Part shown: one piece after another, positions 1-12,056 of the stretch | How the letters are laid out: each line of letters starts with the position of its first letter | Position numbering within the stretch: the first letter of the stretch is position 1 | Source: Chalara sp. BL73 | Taxonomy: Eukaryota > Ascomycota > Leotiomycetes > Helotiales | Reading direction: 5' to 3' | Length of the DNA stretch: 64,000 nt | NCBI GenBank assembly: GCA_918026815.1 | Contig: CAKJVC010000148.1 | Location: 806,001 to 870,000 of the forward strand | The notes under the pieces: generated by a model | What the model saw: only the letters and a program-made list of their open reading frames with translations | Databases searched by the model: none | Told to the model about the DNA's origin: nothing | Translations under genes and position numbers: made by a program

Positions 1-132
1 TCTACTTTGGTTTTTGATCATCGTGGACAGGTCCACCTGCTAAGGCTACCTGACCACCAAACCTTCGACAACTCCCTTTATCTCCGTGCCTTGCTTGATT
101 TTTATTTCCTTACTGTCTGCTTTTATCCTTGA
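1..132 (+). CDS. possible 3' end of a gene cut by the window edge
   Basis: A reading frame is open from base 1 and closes at a TGA at 130-132, giving about 43 residues with a leucine- and phenylalanine-rich end. It could be the last exon of a gene that starts outside the window. No domain is recognisable in so short a piece. A pyrimidine-rich stretch follows the stop, as in many fungal 3' UTRs. It may equally be chance. Confidence 0.2.
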   Translation, partial: STLVFDHRGQVHLLRLPDHQTFDNSLYLRALLDFYFLTVCFYP

Positions 133-1074
133 AGTCCTGTTTTGTCTTTTTTTCAGTCAGTCGCTACGGGCAGATATTGAAGTAAAAGTGGTGGAATTCG
201 AGAAATGCAAGTAACGACATTATGAACATCTCTTTTACCTTTCCTTAAGCACACGTCTGTCAAGTAGTTAGCAAATGCAATGGGTATCTCCTAATTTTCT
301 CCTAAATGCCACAATATAGCTAGGCGGTGACCACACAGCCTCTTCATTCTCTCATCACCACAAATTCATCTTCTTAAGCACACGCCCAGCCGCTCTCCTC
401 TCAAGGCCACTCCCAATTCATGTAACCCTTCACTACCATCATCGACTAATTTCATGATCCTTTTTATCCTACATGTCATTAGCACGAATACCAACGGCAG
501 TGCATACCTGCTACACACCCTCTGGCAATCAACTCATCCATGCTTCATCCCTCTATATCCATCCTCTCTCGAGAGTGGTGATCATACCACCCTAACATCG
601 GTGTAAAAAGATACAAGACTTGATTAAAGTAAGCTCACTTGGCGACTTCAAAGACATTACTCTGGGCTCTACGATCTTGTCACAATGCATCACTTTTGCC
701 AGCTTTCTCAATCTCGAGCATCCTGCCAGGTGATGGAATAGGTAAAGAGATACTTGTCCATCGAAGAAATTCCACATAAACACTCAAAAACAGGAAATTG
801 CCAAGAAATAGAGAGACCATGGTATATTCATTATGCAAGCTACAGAGGTGATGTCCATGACCATTGGTAATCGCCCAAAGAAAGAAGGTTATCCATTAGG
901 TGACCAGCCAAACTCTTGCCTGCTTGCCGATCCCATTAGCTAGCGAATGCGTAACGCCTCCTGACACCGCTTAAAAACACGATCTTATATCATGAATAAC
1001 ATGTCAATATCCCATCCTCAAGAATGGAGAAGGCAATTACCTACGATACAGTCAGCACAGTTCAAAGCAAAGTT
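133..1074. other. intergenic, no gene seen
   Basis: Roughly 940 bases with only short frames of up to about 63 codons and no splice-joined coding signal. It lies downstream of the zinc-finger gene (minus strand) and probably contains that gene's 3' UTR. Confidence 0.5.
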
Positions 1075-2449
1075 TTACATGGAAGATGCGCACCATTTGA
1101 TAAGATCCTCTTTCTCCTTCCAGAAGTTGGTTCTGTTCTCGGCTTCCTCGACGTGTATTTGCGCATTTAGTGCAGCCACTTTATCTGCCGCATTGACACC
1201 AACATTTTGGACTCTGTACCTATTGGTATCATCTTCATGCTTGCCCTCAAGAGCAACTGTGTGAGCAGTTAGACGGTCGATATAATTGTCAAAGTGAGAT
1301 GCCTGCCGAATGTCGCATCGAGTACTCTGAGACTCTACGTGCTGAACCAACGCAGTGGAGCTCATGAAATATTTCAGACACTTCACGCACTGGTTTTTCT
1401 TCATGTCCGACATATGAATAGGAGAATTCAAGTGTTGCACGAAACTATTAGGGGAAGAGAAGCTCTTCGTGCAGCCAGGGTTGGGACACTTGTATTTCCT
1501 TGTCTGTGGGATATAGAATCTGTGCACTCGAAACTCTGGATGTTGGGGATCGAAATGGTGGAATTTTTGGCCGATTTGTCCGTCATTGTTGGGGAAAACA
1601 GGGGAGATAGTTGAAGGAATCTGAGCTGATGTGATGGGTCCAGGATAAGCAGGAGAAGCGAATGCAGTATTATCATTGACTGGCTGAGCAGCAGGAATGG
1701 GAGAAGAAGTAGCGATAGAAGTACGATGGGTGGACCTGATGACAGATGCGGCCGCAATAGAAGCAGCAGGCTTGGAGCATTGATCAGCTTGAGCTTTGGT
1801 CGTATATTTATCTGGCATTTCATCCCATGAATCGAGGCCTAAGTCAATGAGATTCTCCTCAAGGTCTTGAACTAGATCGTTTATAACTTCCGTCTGTTGC
1901 TCCCCTTGGAAGGGTGCAGTTGCAGTGCTGATACTGATTTGTCCGACTTGGGCCTGCTGAAGCTGATGCGTTGAATTGGTATTATCGCAGCTGTTCCCTG
2001 CCAGCTCTGCATGCGTGCGAATACGATCATAGGCGCCCTCTCCTCGCTCGATCTCTTCTTTACGTCCGGAGTATCCCGTAATACCACGGCATGGAGTCAA
2101 CTCAATGTGGGACTGGCGACCGATGTTAGCTCTGAAGGAGTAGCAGCATTTAAACTCTCACAATTAGCGCTCCCACGCGTGGGAAGATGATACCACAGGC
2201 GCCAGGGCACTCCAGATCCTGCTCCTTGGCGTGCTTTTGGTCACGATGAAGCTTATAGGCTTGCCGTGTCTTAAAGTCAACATCGCATACTTCAAGCTCG
2301 TCAGCAAGGATGATAAGTGAAATGAAGCAAAGCAACTTACTAGCACAAACGATATGCATTTTAGATGACAATTTATGACGAAAGTAGGCATGCCAAGTCG
2401 GGAATGTAAGGCCACATGGAACGCAATGCGTTACATCAGATTGATCCAT
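1075..2449 (-). CDS. C2H2 zinc-finger protein, 3 exons
   Basis: Exons are 2449-2341, 2289-2162 and 2112-1075. The introns have GTAAGT and GTGAGA donors, GCTGAC and GCTAAC branch sites and AG ends. The joined frame gives about 424 residues. The N-terminal 80 residues hold three finger-like units: CVPCGLTF with a following His pair, CAICDVDF...H...H formed across intron 1, and CPGACGIIF...H...C formed across intron 2. A long Ser/Thr/Ala/Gln-rich linker follows. The C-terminal part has a classic finger (CPNPGCTKSF...H...H) and a variant (CVKCLKYF...H...C), then a charged, probably coiled-coil tail. Fingers of this type bind nucleic acid or protein, so a regulatory role is inferred but no target can be named. 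That both introns interrupt finger units and restore Cys/His spacing supports the splice model. Confidence 0.75.
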
Positions 2450-3208
2450 ATTAATGAGCTCGAAGCGCTAGATGCTATGGCTGCCGCGCTGCCCAGCTTT
2501 ACAGTTTTGCAGAAAGAAGGAGAAAGAGAAGTGAGTGCGCACGCTTCGCGCTCTTATAATGAGATGAAATCAAGTAGCTGTTGTCAAGAGATTGAAGCCG
2601 TGCGTGAGACGGCCACGACTTCTTGTGCTTTGAGAAGAAGGACTTGAGTAAATTTGTGTGTGAGTGAGAGAGAGAGGGAGAGATGGGAAAGGAAGGTAAT
2701 GGTGCTATTTGAATCATTCAAAAGCGCGACAAGCCCCGTGCAAGCTCTCACCCTTAACTTAGGAAGGAAGGAACACAACAAGGGAGGAGCGAATGAGAGC
2801 ACCGCCAGTCAGAATACAAGCAACCACAGAAATAGCTATGATGATACCATCTCCTTTTACTGAGCGTTCAGAACCAGAAGAAAACATGTATATGGAATCA
2901 GGGCAACGTCTGGCACGAGACAGCCCATCTTCCGACAGGCAAAACACACACATTGAAACAACCCGTCCAAGACATAACTAGAGTTACTGTCACTATGAAA
3001 TACACGATTCGGGGAGAAGCAGCAGTTAATAAGAAAGGAGTAGACATTTGTCCGTCCTGTCATTATTAACCCGGAAGAAATATGTTCCACATCCGTCCCC
3101 TTTATGTCAGCAACCTTGGAAACTAACTCAGCCTCGATCAACGTCGTCTCATGTTACTCATGGCCACGCAAACACTTCACATAATGTATTAATGACTCCC
3201 TTGATGTA
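2450..3208. promoter_or_regulatory. shared divergent upstream region
   Basis: About 760 bases between the divergent starts of the zinc-finger gene and PFA3, so it must carry both promoters. A purine-rich GA tract lies at about 2655-2700. No coding signal is convincing on either strand. Confidence 0.45.
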
Positions 3209-4797
3209 ATGGACTCTAGGCCAACATCCACTAGATCTCTTTCGCCTTCTAATATGTCGAGAAAATGGGCGAGGAAGTGTGAACGGTACTGCTGCATTGG
3301 CGCTACCTACTTTCCCCTCCTATTCGTGTACAGTATCACAACTTGGGCGGTTTGGGTTGAGGCAACTATTGGCTTCATTTCGACCGACTCGTGGGTTGGT
3401 AAGTTATTTCAGCACTTCCGCGCCATCAAGCTAATAGAGCCAGGTACCGGCACATCCTTCCTAGGCATCGCCATCTACACCCTTCTCAATTGGTCCTACA
3501 CCACTGCCGTCTTCACTAGTCCAGGCACCACGAAGGCTTCCAATGGTTACAGCTCCCTTCCTACACACTCTGATCCACCCGCCACAGGTTTCACCGTCAA
3601 GGCAAATGGCGAAATACGGTATTGCAAGAAATGCCAGGCGCGGAAGCCGGATCGCGCGCATCACTGTTCAACATGCCGGAAATGCGTGTTGAAGATGGAT
3701 CATCACTGCCCATGGCTGGCCACATGTGTCGGGCTTCACAATTACAAACCGTTTCTCCTCTTCCTCATATATACTTCGTTATTCTGCTTCATCTGCTTCG
3801 CTGTGTCCGCAACATGGGTCTGGAAGGAAATTGTCAACGAGGGTGCATCGACGGATAGCCTAATGCCCGTCAACTATGTTATGTTAGCCGTTATCTCTGG
3901 AATCATTGGCATTGTGTTGGCAGGATTCACAGGATGGCACATTTTACTCGCATCGAGGGGACAGACCACAATTGAATGTCTAGAGAAGACTAGGTACTTG
4001 TCACCATTACGCAAGTCGATGCAGCAACAACATATTACCAATCACGAGAGACGTCCGATAGATGATACGCCAATGGCAAACGGAGAGCAGAGGCATCCAA
4101 CCTTTGACGCGTATGAGCGTGCAAGAGCTCGAGCCAGATATGAAGAATATCTCGACGAGCAGGACTCGGAGAAGTTGCCCAGTGCGTTTGATTTGGGATG
4201 GCGAAAAAACTTGCTGCACTTATTTGGACCTAGTAGAGCTCTTTGGGCTTTCCCAATTTGTAATACTACCGGCGACGGATGGAGCTGGGAACCGAGTATG
4301 TCCAGAACTTCGAGCTCACAGAATTACTTACTAACATGCAAACAGGCCCTAAGTGGATTGAAGCAAGAGATAGAATAGCTCGTGAGAGAGAAGAGCAGAG
4401 AACTCGAGAACGAAGTGCTGGCTGGGGCGAGCCTCAATCACCAGACTTCCCACCACCTCCTCCGGAGGGAGCCGGAAGACACTACATAGCATATCCTAGC
4501 AACCCTGGTAGTCGGCCCTCCCCAATCTCCAAAGCCGACCGCATTCTAGGTCGCAGTCCGAACGAGTATTCGGATACCTCAGTCTCGATGCAGACTCTGC
4601 AGCCACGAGATGATGACTTTTATGATATGAGCAGTGATGAGGATGAAGCTGAGCGACGAGTGCTAGATAAGAAGGCTGTTGGTGGATGGCCGCAGCGGGT
4701 AGGTGTGGTCACGAATACTTTACTAGGGAATACACTGGCGAGACAAAAGGATGACGTGCGAGGCTGGGACGGACAGGATGATGGCGGCGTTGATTGA
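3209..4797 (+). CDS. PFA3: DHHC palmitoyltransferase, PFA3-like, 3 exons
   Basis: Exons are 3209-3398, 3444-4295 and 4346-4797. Intron 1 is 45 bp (GTAAGT...CTAAT...CAG) and intron 2 is 50 bp (GTATGT...ACTAAC...CAG). The product is an integral membrane S-acyltransferase that moves a fatty acyl chain to cysteines of target proteins. Visible are two N-terminal membrane segments, the cysteine-rich core CKKCQARKPDRAHHC with the catalytic DHHC in KMDHHCPW, then NYKPFLLFL and two further membrane segments. The WSWEPSPKW motif after the last segment is formed exactly by splicing intron 2. The C-terminal tail is acidic and disordered. In yeast the PFA3 enzyme acts at the vacuole on Vac8; assignment to PFA3 rather than another PFA paralogue rests on architecture and the WSWEP-type tail. 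Confidence 0.82.
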
Positions 4798-5033
4798 TTA
4801 CTCAAACCTGGGAACTTCAATTTGCTTTGCTTTGCTTGTACTATATTTACCTACATACCCTATAGATGATAGCTTCTAGCGTCAACATATTTTGTTTCAG
4901 CGGATCTAGTTTTATACCAGATGCTATATTTAGATGCGAACTTTTTTCCGTTGTATAAATCGTCGTTAATGATATGGTATCCAGATATCTATCTCCTAAC
5001 CCTTACGCCATGTCCCAACGCCTTATAGATAGC

Positions 5034-5975
5034 CTATGCCCTCGCTATTATGATCCTGAATATCATCACAACCAGACAAACCACCAGTCCGGCAATGGCA
5101 CGGTCAATCCACGCCGGCACGCCATCCCCCGTAACCTGCTGCGTCCGCAACGGTGCCTGCACCGTATTACCACGCTGTAAGGGACTCTGCACCGGAGTCT
5201 GCACAACAGCAGCCGTAGGCTGCGGGACACCCTGCGCCGGCCTCGCCTCAGGATACTCCCTAGGCATTCCGGACTCCGCCTCGCCCTGGGTCTTCACAAA
5301 CCCCTCCGCAAGGTGGGCATCCCCGTCCCCATCACCTTCCCTCTCCTTCTTTCCCTGACCCCCCTCGGCCTCCTTCCTCCTCGCCTCCAGCTCCTCCTTC
5401 GTCCCAATAACCAGCTCCTTCGGAACCTCCTCCTTCTTCCGCTCCCCTTCCCCCTCCTCAACGCCCTCCCCGGCCTCCCTCAAGATATCCTCATTGCACC
5501 GCCCACAAACCGCGCACACGAACCGCGCGCTCTCGCCCGCCAGCCTCTCCCTCTCCGCCCTGGCCATCTCCAGCCCCCCAACCTGGCCCCTCGCGTCGCC
5601 CTCCATGAACGCGCGCAGCGCCACGATGGCGGTGCGCACGCCCCAGGCGGGCTGCCAGGTCTCCTCGTGGTGGCCGCTGATGCTGAGGCAGATCTCGCGG
5701 TTGGTCTCGAAGCGGCCGGAGGGGGTGACGAAGCGGAAGGACGGCGGCCGCAGCGGGTACTGCGCCGGGAGGATGATGCGGCCGTGGTAGATCCCCCGCT
5801 CGTAGGGGGTGCTGGGCGGCCCGCGGAGCGTGAAGTGCCACTCGAAGATGTTGGAGGGGAGGGGGGCGGCGTGGTAGTCTGGCGAGGGGAGCGAGGAGAG
5901 CTCGGCGGCCTCGCGGAGGATGCGCTTTATGGTTGGGGAGCGGGTGTTGAGGGGGGTGGTGGATGTAGATGTCAT
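5034..5975 (-). CDS. membrane-anchored ubiquitin-conjugating enzyme E2 (UBE2J/Ubc6-like)
   Basis: A single exon of about 313 residues; the ATG at 5975 is chosen because the UBC fold begins soon after it (SPTIKRILREA). The core has FEWHFTLRGP, YHGRIILPAQYPLRPPSF and the active-site region NREICLSISGHHEETWQPAW, where Cys is the catalytic residue. The extended GHHEETWQP loop is typical of the non-canonical UBE2J/UBC6e family. A Lys/Glu-rich linker leads to a C-terminal tail anchor (AGLVVCLVVMIFRIII). Family members sit in the ER membrane and feed ER-associated degradation. The coding region, especially 5490-5960, is far more GC-rich than its surroundings, so long spurious frames overlap it on both strands. 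Confidence 0.85.
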   Translation of the reverse strand: MTSTSTTPLNTRSPTIKRILREAAELSSLPSPDYHAAPLPSNIFEWHFTLRGPPSTPYERGIYHGRIILPAQYPLRPPSFRFVTPSGRFETNREICLSISGHHEETWQPAWGVRTAIVALRAFMEGDARGQVGGLEMARAERERLAGESARFVCAVCGRCNEDILREAGEGVEEGEGERKKEEVPKELVIGTKEELEARRKEAEGGQGKKEREGDGDGDAHLAEGFVKTQGEAESGMPREYPEARPAQGVPQPTAAVVQTPVQSPLQRGNTVQAPLRTQQVTGDGVPAWIDRAIAGLVVCLVVMIFRIIIARA

Positions 5976-6504
5976 TGTGGGGGGTTTGGGGGGGCTTGCC
6001 GGGATGGTTATGTGATGTGGTGAATTTAAGGTGATAGGGAGGGGTTTCGCGTGTTGCTTTGTTATTAGTTTGTGGTGGCTGAATTGCTTGAAGAAGGTGG
6101 TATGAAGAGTGTGAAGTGTCCTTGAGGTCAAGGTGTTGACACCTTGATGCCAAGACTGATAATGTCTGAACTGACGTTGCTGATAAGAGCTGGGGCCCGG
6201 ATTAGGGATGGGCTGGGTTGAGGTACCTTTCGACAGAGCAGTCTATTATCAATTGATGATTTGATGTTAAGATACTAAAGACTGAAATCCGTGGTTTTGA
6301 TTGTTAATTGCTTCTAAACTGTCTTGATTTTGTTTCAGCCGGATTTGGTTATAGATACAAGTCGAAAATTTCTACTTCTTTATAAATTTGTGCACATTGC
6401 TAACCATGGTAACAACAGTTTCAAAGTTTTCTTTCTGTGAAACAGAAAGAATATGACCATATTCATTTCATTACTCATCAGTTTTATGATAAACCAAGCA
6501 AAGA
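5976..6504. other. intergenic between two minus-strand genes
   Basis: About 530 bases. It must contain the promoter of the E2 gene and the 3' end of the glomulin-like gene. It turns AT-rich beyond about 6200. No gene seen. Confidence 0.45.
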
Positions 6505-8450
6505 TTATTTACTCTCAATTTGCGCCTCACAGATCTTAATTCTCTCTCCTAACAGCCCGACCTCCAACTTGATATCCTCTACATCTCTCCCTAACTCTGG
6601 CTTCGCGCCTCCATCTAGCGCTACGACAGCTCGCTCCTGTGCCTTTCTCAGAGGGCCAAGATAGATTTCTTGAACTACACTTATCATAGCTTCAGGTGCC
6701 AAGTGCCTATAGGTCTCCCCGCCAACAAAATACAAAAAGTTCACAACCGCCATATGGAACGGGAATACCTGGGTAAGTTCCTGAATCACTTCTTCGTCTG
6801 ATGCATCTTCAAGCGCAGACGTGTCAGGGAAGAGATACGGCTGTGCCGCCGCTAGTGCTACTGTTGAAGAAAAGGCATTCTCAACACCACGGGTCTGTGC
6901 AGTGATGAGTTCGTCTTTGAGCCAAGAGACTGCGGAGGCCTTGAGCGCTTCATAAGGGCAATGTTCAAGCGTATCGGTAATGAAGGTGAGACGAACACGG
7001 TCTACCGGATGAGCGTGCAGGATCGAGGGTGTGAGGGTGTGTGCTGCGAAGCGTAGGGTTGGAGAGGGGTTGTTAGCCGAGATGAGGGAGAGGGTTTGAA
7101 GGTGTTGGAGGAAGTCATCGTCTTCGAGGGGGCCAGCCACAAAGGCGTTGGCGTTTTCAAGCCAGAGGCCAATAGCGAGAATAGCGTCCACCACACCGGG
7201 ATCTTCGCTGCCAATCGTGCCGGCGCCGCCGGTGCCGATGAATTGGGTTGCTAACTTGGCGTGATCAGGAAAGATGGAGATTGATGGTGTGGGAGTTTTC
7301 GAGCCGAAGATAACGGATGAGAATATTTGAGATGTGAGGAGGAAGAGGGAGCCGGCTTGAGATAGTGGGATGCTTTCTGGTGAGGTTGGGTAGTGCTCTT
7401 CAGAACCATCGTCTGCTAGATTCGGTTCATCTTTATAGATGGCATTAAATAGTAGAGTATAGTCCGATAGTCCAAGATCTCGCAATAACGCCTGCGCGTT
7501 GTTAGGTGCTATTCAACTGTAGAGGAAAGAGTTACGAAAGAGAGATTCATATCACTTTACACGCGATGACTATAGCAGTCACTACATGTAAAGAGAACAC
7601 TTACCACAAGCTGTCCAGCAATAGTGTCTCTTGTCACTAGTACTGGTTCTTCCTTGAACGATTCTCCTAGGCTTTTCTTCCCTGTGACGATTTTGGTAGG
7701 ATCGAACGATTCTTGCAATCTCGCTGCCCATTCCAACGGATTCGCGTTCACATATTCCTCAAGGATATGCGTTATAAAGGATTGCAACAACTTGGATTGG
7801 ATAGCGGCTTCTTTTGGATCTTCATCTTGAGCTTCTGGATCTGGGGCAGAAGGGCTAGAATCATTTTGCGTTGACGTAGGAATCTTGAGGCTTGACTTGC
7901 GCCCCGGGAGAGGAGGCCGCTTCTTGCCAGAGATTGTGTGCGCAAACGATATCACGGCCAGAGTTGCCTGGTTCGAGGGACGGAAAGCAGAGAGAATTGC
8001 CATCAAGGTTGTAGAGAGAAAGCGTGAAGGATATTTCGTTTTGATACGTGGATGCACGGTTGCAAGCAATTGAACGAGCAGACAAAATCTCTCGATTTGG
8101 GTAGGCTCTGCAGCCTCTTTCTTCTCCTCCGTCGCCTCTTCTTCCAATGCATCTAGATCGAGCAGTTGAAATACCTCTGTGATCTTTAGAACCAGCTCAC
8201 GAGGATTTCCTAGCCGCGCAATGGTCTTCAAGCAGGTATCACCCCCAGGAAGTGGAAGAAGGAGATGTATTAGATCCCAACCAATATTTTGTGTCAATTC
8301 TACATCCTGAAGTATCTCGTTGAGCTTTGGTAGGATTGCGGGAGAGAGATGTGATTCGAGGATTGTGAGGTATGTTAGATGATCTGTAGTTGGAGGCAGG
8401 CTCTCTGTAATCGCGGTAATCGCATTAATTGAAGTCTCTGTGGAAGCCAT
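6505..8450 (-). CDS. YAP1-binding / ALF4 / Glomulin-type protein, 2 exons
   Basis: Exons are 8450-7605 and 7491-6505, separated by a 113-bp intron (GTAAGT donor, CCTAAC branch, CGCAG acceptor); an alternative CTACAG lies just upstream of the acceptor used. The joined frame gives about 610 residues of helical, leucine-rich sequence without membrane segments. It resembles the fungal family to which yeast Ybp1 belongs (YAP-binding/ALF4/Glomulin, formerly a DUF). Ybp1 takes part in peroxide sensing by helping oxidise the transcription factor Yap1; plant ALF4 and human glomulin bind cullin-RING ligases. Which activity applies here cannot be told from sequence. A Lys/Arg/Pro-rich, Ser-rich insertion lies near residues 175-210. 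Confidence 0.6.
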
Positions 8451-11400
8451 GGCTTCTGCTAATAGTCCTCCAAATGTTAGGTTCAGAAGGTGGTAAACAA
8501 GGCTGAATTATGACGATATTGTGTGTATCACAAGGCTACGGCCACCAAAATAGCGGGGGGGCTTTGCTTGGCACAGTCTCTTAGCAATTACAGTTACACA
8601 ACCCCCTCAATTTCTCCCTGCTTTTTGTGCAATATTACTTCTAGTTTTTGTGTCTCTGTTGCTCATTTGAACGTAATCTTCAACTGGTATTGCTCTGGGG
8701 TACTTTATCATGAGCCTCAGGATTGCATGCAAGACGTGCGATTATATATACACTCTGTGGGCCCTCTGCTCACCATAGATGTATTCATGTGCCATGTGAA
8801 CCTTTTTGTACCGTGTTTCTTGCACTGACTCTGGCAGAGAAGGTTTGGTTGTGCTTTATCCATCGTGCAAGGTGGAATGTCCGAAAACGCTGGCTCCATT
8901 CAGCTGCAGTTCCAGCCCTGTCGGGTCTAAGCGATGATAGCTCAGAGTTCTGCTCTGATATGCAAGCTGTGTTGTAAGATCCATTGCCACCCAAAACCAA
9001 TACGCAAAGGCCATGAGATTGAGACATTTGGCGTCCTGGAGTGGGGTGTGAGTGGTAGTGGTGAGTACATGATTCACGTTTTGCTCGGATGTGGCTTGAC
9101 GGAAAGTATCGAGAACATCATGACATCCTGCTTGAGCGTGCTGAGCGACTGACCCTCTCAAACGGTTTTGGTCCTCGATGTTGTTCATCTTCTACCTTCT
9201 AGGTGTATTAGACATCTTGGTACATTGAAAAAGCTCTTTTCGGTGCGGCTCGATAAAGGCTGTTTGTTGTTCTATAAGCGATATTCTGGGAAGTCTCCAT
9301 CATTTAATGATACCGATTTCATGGTCATTGCGGCATGTGTCAAGTCTGTACGACGCATTGAGAATTGGCTTTAGCACGAAGCACCTGACTTCAAAGCACA
9401 AACAGGAAAAGGGAACTAGAACAACGAAATAGAGTTTGCCGGGTCGGCTTCGGTGGGGTTTCTGGAATGCGACCGGCGCAAGGGGTTGTGGACCACCACG
9501 TGAAAGAACTCTTCCTATTCCGAGACCATGGTTCGGTGTTGAAAAGGGGGATTTCTTCCCTTACTGCAAGCGTCTAACAGAAATCATGAAGAGAAGCGAT
9601 CTGCGTCTGTCAAGACTATTTTTGAATTAGGCTGAGAAGGAGGAGGAGGTTGGCGGTAGTGGATGTTGGTGGTTGGGTGGTCAAGCGCCTGCGTTTGGAT
9701 GATGCATGTGGGCGATTGGTGGATATGTAAAATACACGAACCCAAGGGGATGGTTCGTCAATTACAGTATGTATTGTTAGGTTAAGGATTTAGGCGTAAG
9801 TGAGAACATAACCATTGATCCTACACAAAAGAGACCTCCAAGCTCAGAAACACTTCAGAATCTGCAAAGCCTCCCAACTGGAACCGGTGAGGCAGCTTGG
9901 CGGGCTCGGCAACCTCTACCCGAATGTTGCTGTGGGAGGCAGAGATCTGATCGCAGATCGATCTTCGGATGCTGTTTGATATACGGTTTGCATGAAAGGC
10001 GCGCTCGCAACCGAAATGGTGCTTGTTTGACAGCTGCGCGTGAGCTTCGCTGACGAACGGGCGGATGGACGATGTCAGTAGGGATCGCCAGGGAAAAGCT
10101 TGATTGCGAGGACAGATGAAACACGGGTTGGTGTACGGCAACTCTATCGATGGAAAATTCGCGGCGTCATGGTGTGGGAAGGTTGACTCCGTTGATGCTA
10201 TCAGGGAGCACATATAAATTTTAATTTTTGCTGTAAACAAATCAAAAGCTATTTACGGCACAGCGCTCGCGTAGCGGTAATGTGATTGCAGATTAATACC
10301 GGCCCATCATGCATATACAGCGCTGTACGCTGGATTCAACCCTGTTCATGCATTGCATTGTATCGCGTGTTTCCTCATGGCTCCTTGGAGCATAAGGGAG
10401 TAAGGGAGTGTAGATAGATTGAACCTAACTTTTGCAATTTCGGAACATACCAAGAGTAGGCAAGACATACGCCGTGAGCTGGATCAGAATGAACTGTGAT
10501 GCCTCTCTGGCCATATGTTCCTCGTCGGGCCATGGCCCAAGACTTGGTAGTTTGACCATGAAGGTGCGGAAAGTTGCAGCTCCGACAGCAATTCTAACGT
10601 GCGTCGATACCTATAAACATTCACATGGCATTTTATGATATTTACAAACCTGATATCAAGTTGGTCATATAGGGAGGGATAGATGGCTCTAGAAGAAGCC
10701 ATATAAATAAGGTTGGGTGATTTCAAATCGCAGGTTTTTCACTCACCTTAGGCTTGGTGAAGGAGGTTTGTGCGCAGTTTTATCGGGTGAAGAACCTGGG
10801 GAAGGGTGATTGAGCGGCCATCAATTTGGGTGGATATACATAGAATATATATTATCTAGAATGCCAGTGACTCTGTGTACCGACGTTCAGCTAGTATTCA
10901 GCCGTTGTTATGATTCTGTGGTGCTTACGATGAGGCTTCTGGGGGTTTTCCCAGCTCCCAGTCTGGTTTAGCTAACCGCCGCAAGTGGATCTCAGCTATT
11001 TAGAAAAATAAGGTTGCCGCTTGTCTTTTTTTTGCCCATCCTCCATCCAAACCTGAAAGCTGATATAAACGCCTTTGATACCTATCATGACCGCTGTCTC
11101 CCTCCCTCTCTCTCTCTTTGTTTTTGGTATCATCCTTTTTGTGTAAAACTTCCCCTCGTACACGTCTTGTCATTTGGTTTGAAGTATGAATCAATAATTA
11201 CCTATAAAATTACGGTTGTGTCCTCCGTTCTGCTTGGCGACCCATTCATTTTAGAAGCAGCAGCGCGCCTGCCCTCCCCATTTTCCATTCGTCAGCAATC
11301 GAAAGCACCCGCAGCTACCACCACCACCACCCAACTACCACTACCCATTACCCACTACCACCACCACTACCACCAACCCATTTGCCCCAAAAAACCACCC

Positions 11401-12056
11401 GCACGCCGCCCCCCCCAGCACGGCCGTTTTCGTTACAGACTCGAACTCCTCACCACCCAGTCCCAAAACCTCTTCTCAACAACCCTCTACCACCCCCAGA
11501 TCCACCATCAACAACAACAATCCTCAACTTCCGCCTGTCCCTTATTCCCCCCTTAGAACAAGCTTGGTGAGAGAGCATTGTTCTTTTTACGCTCCCAGGA
11601 ATCGCCACCCGAAACTTTACGCCGAGGAGAGTCATCCTGCAGCAACATTCTCGACCCGAGAGAAAACAATCCCTCGACACAAAAGGTTCTCACCAGTTCG
11701 CTTTTTCACCATCTGGTATTGATCAATTTTTTCTATCATATTTCCTGGATACATGTATCATCCGTGATACCTGATAGCCATCTGCTACGATCATCATCAA
11801 TTTATGCCCAATCTGTGAATCCTGCAGGCTCGCGACATCCCTCATCCGAAGCCGTCTGCAGTCAGCCTTCATCAGCATCATCACCAATCTGCATCTCACG
11901 CTCTGCTTCTCTCCCGCCATAGATCGAGACCGTTGGATCAAGCTACATTTGATTGCTTTTCGATACCTATATCCTTGGTGCTGAAAGGGGCCTGAAACGC
12001 TTGAGCCGAGAAGCCAACCCCTTCTACGCCGCTATTCAGTGGAAGCACAACCAAAC
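8451..12056. promoter_or_regulatory. long intergenic region and probable samB leader
   Basis: About 3.6 kb without a convincing gene. The last kilobase (about 11000-12056) is rich in CCACCA/CTACCA runs (11310-11470) and pyrimidine tracts and probably forms promoter and long 5' UTR of samB. A minus-strand frame of 139 codons at 9821-10240 has no recognisable motif and is left uncalled. Confidence 0.4.

Noticed and set aside
5313..6153. Long plus-strand frame (236 codons) and alternative minus frame (220 codons) over the E2 gene
   Set aside because: They are low-complexity by-products of the GC-rich E2 coding sequence, which alone has a conserved fold and catalytic motif.
11014..11556. 180-codon plus-strand frame upstream of samB
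   Set aside because: Composition follows the CCACCA/pyrimidine tract; the start is not conserved-looking and no domain is present.
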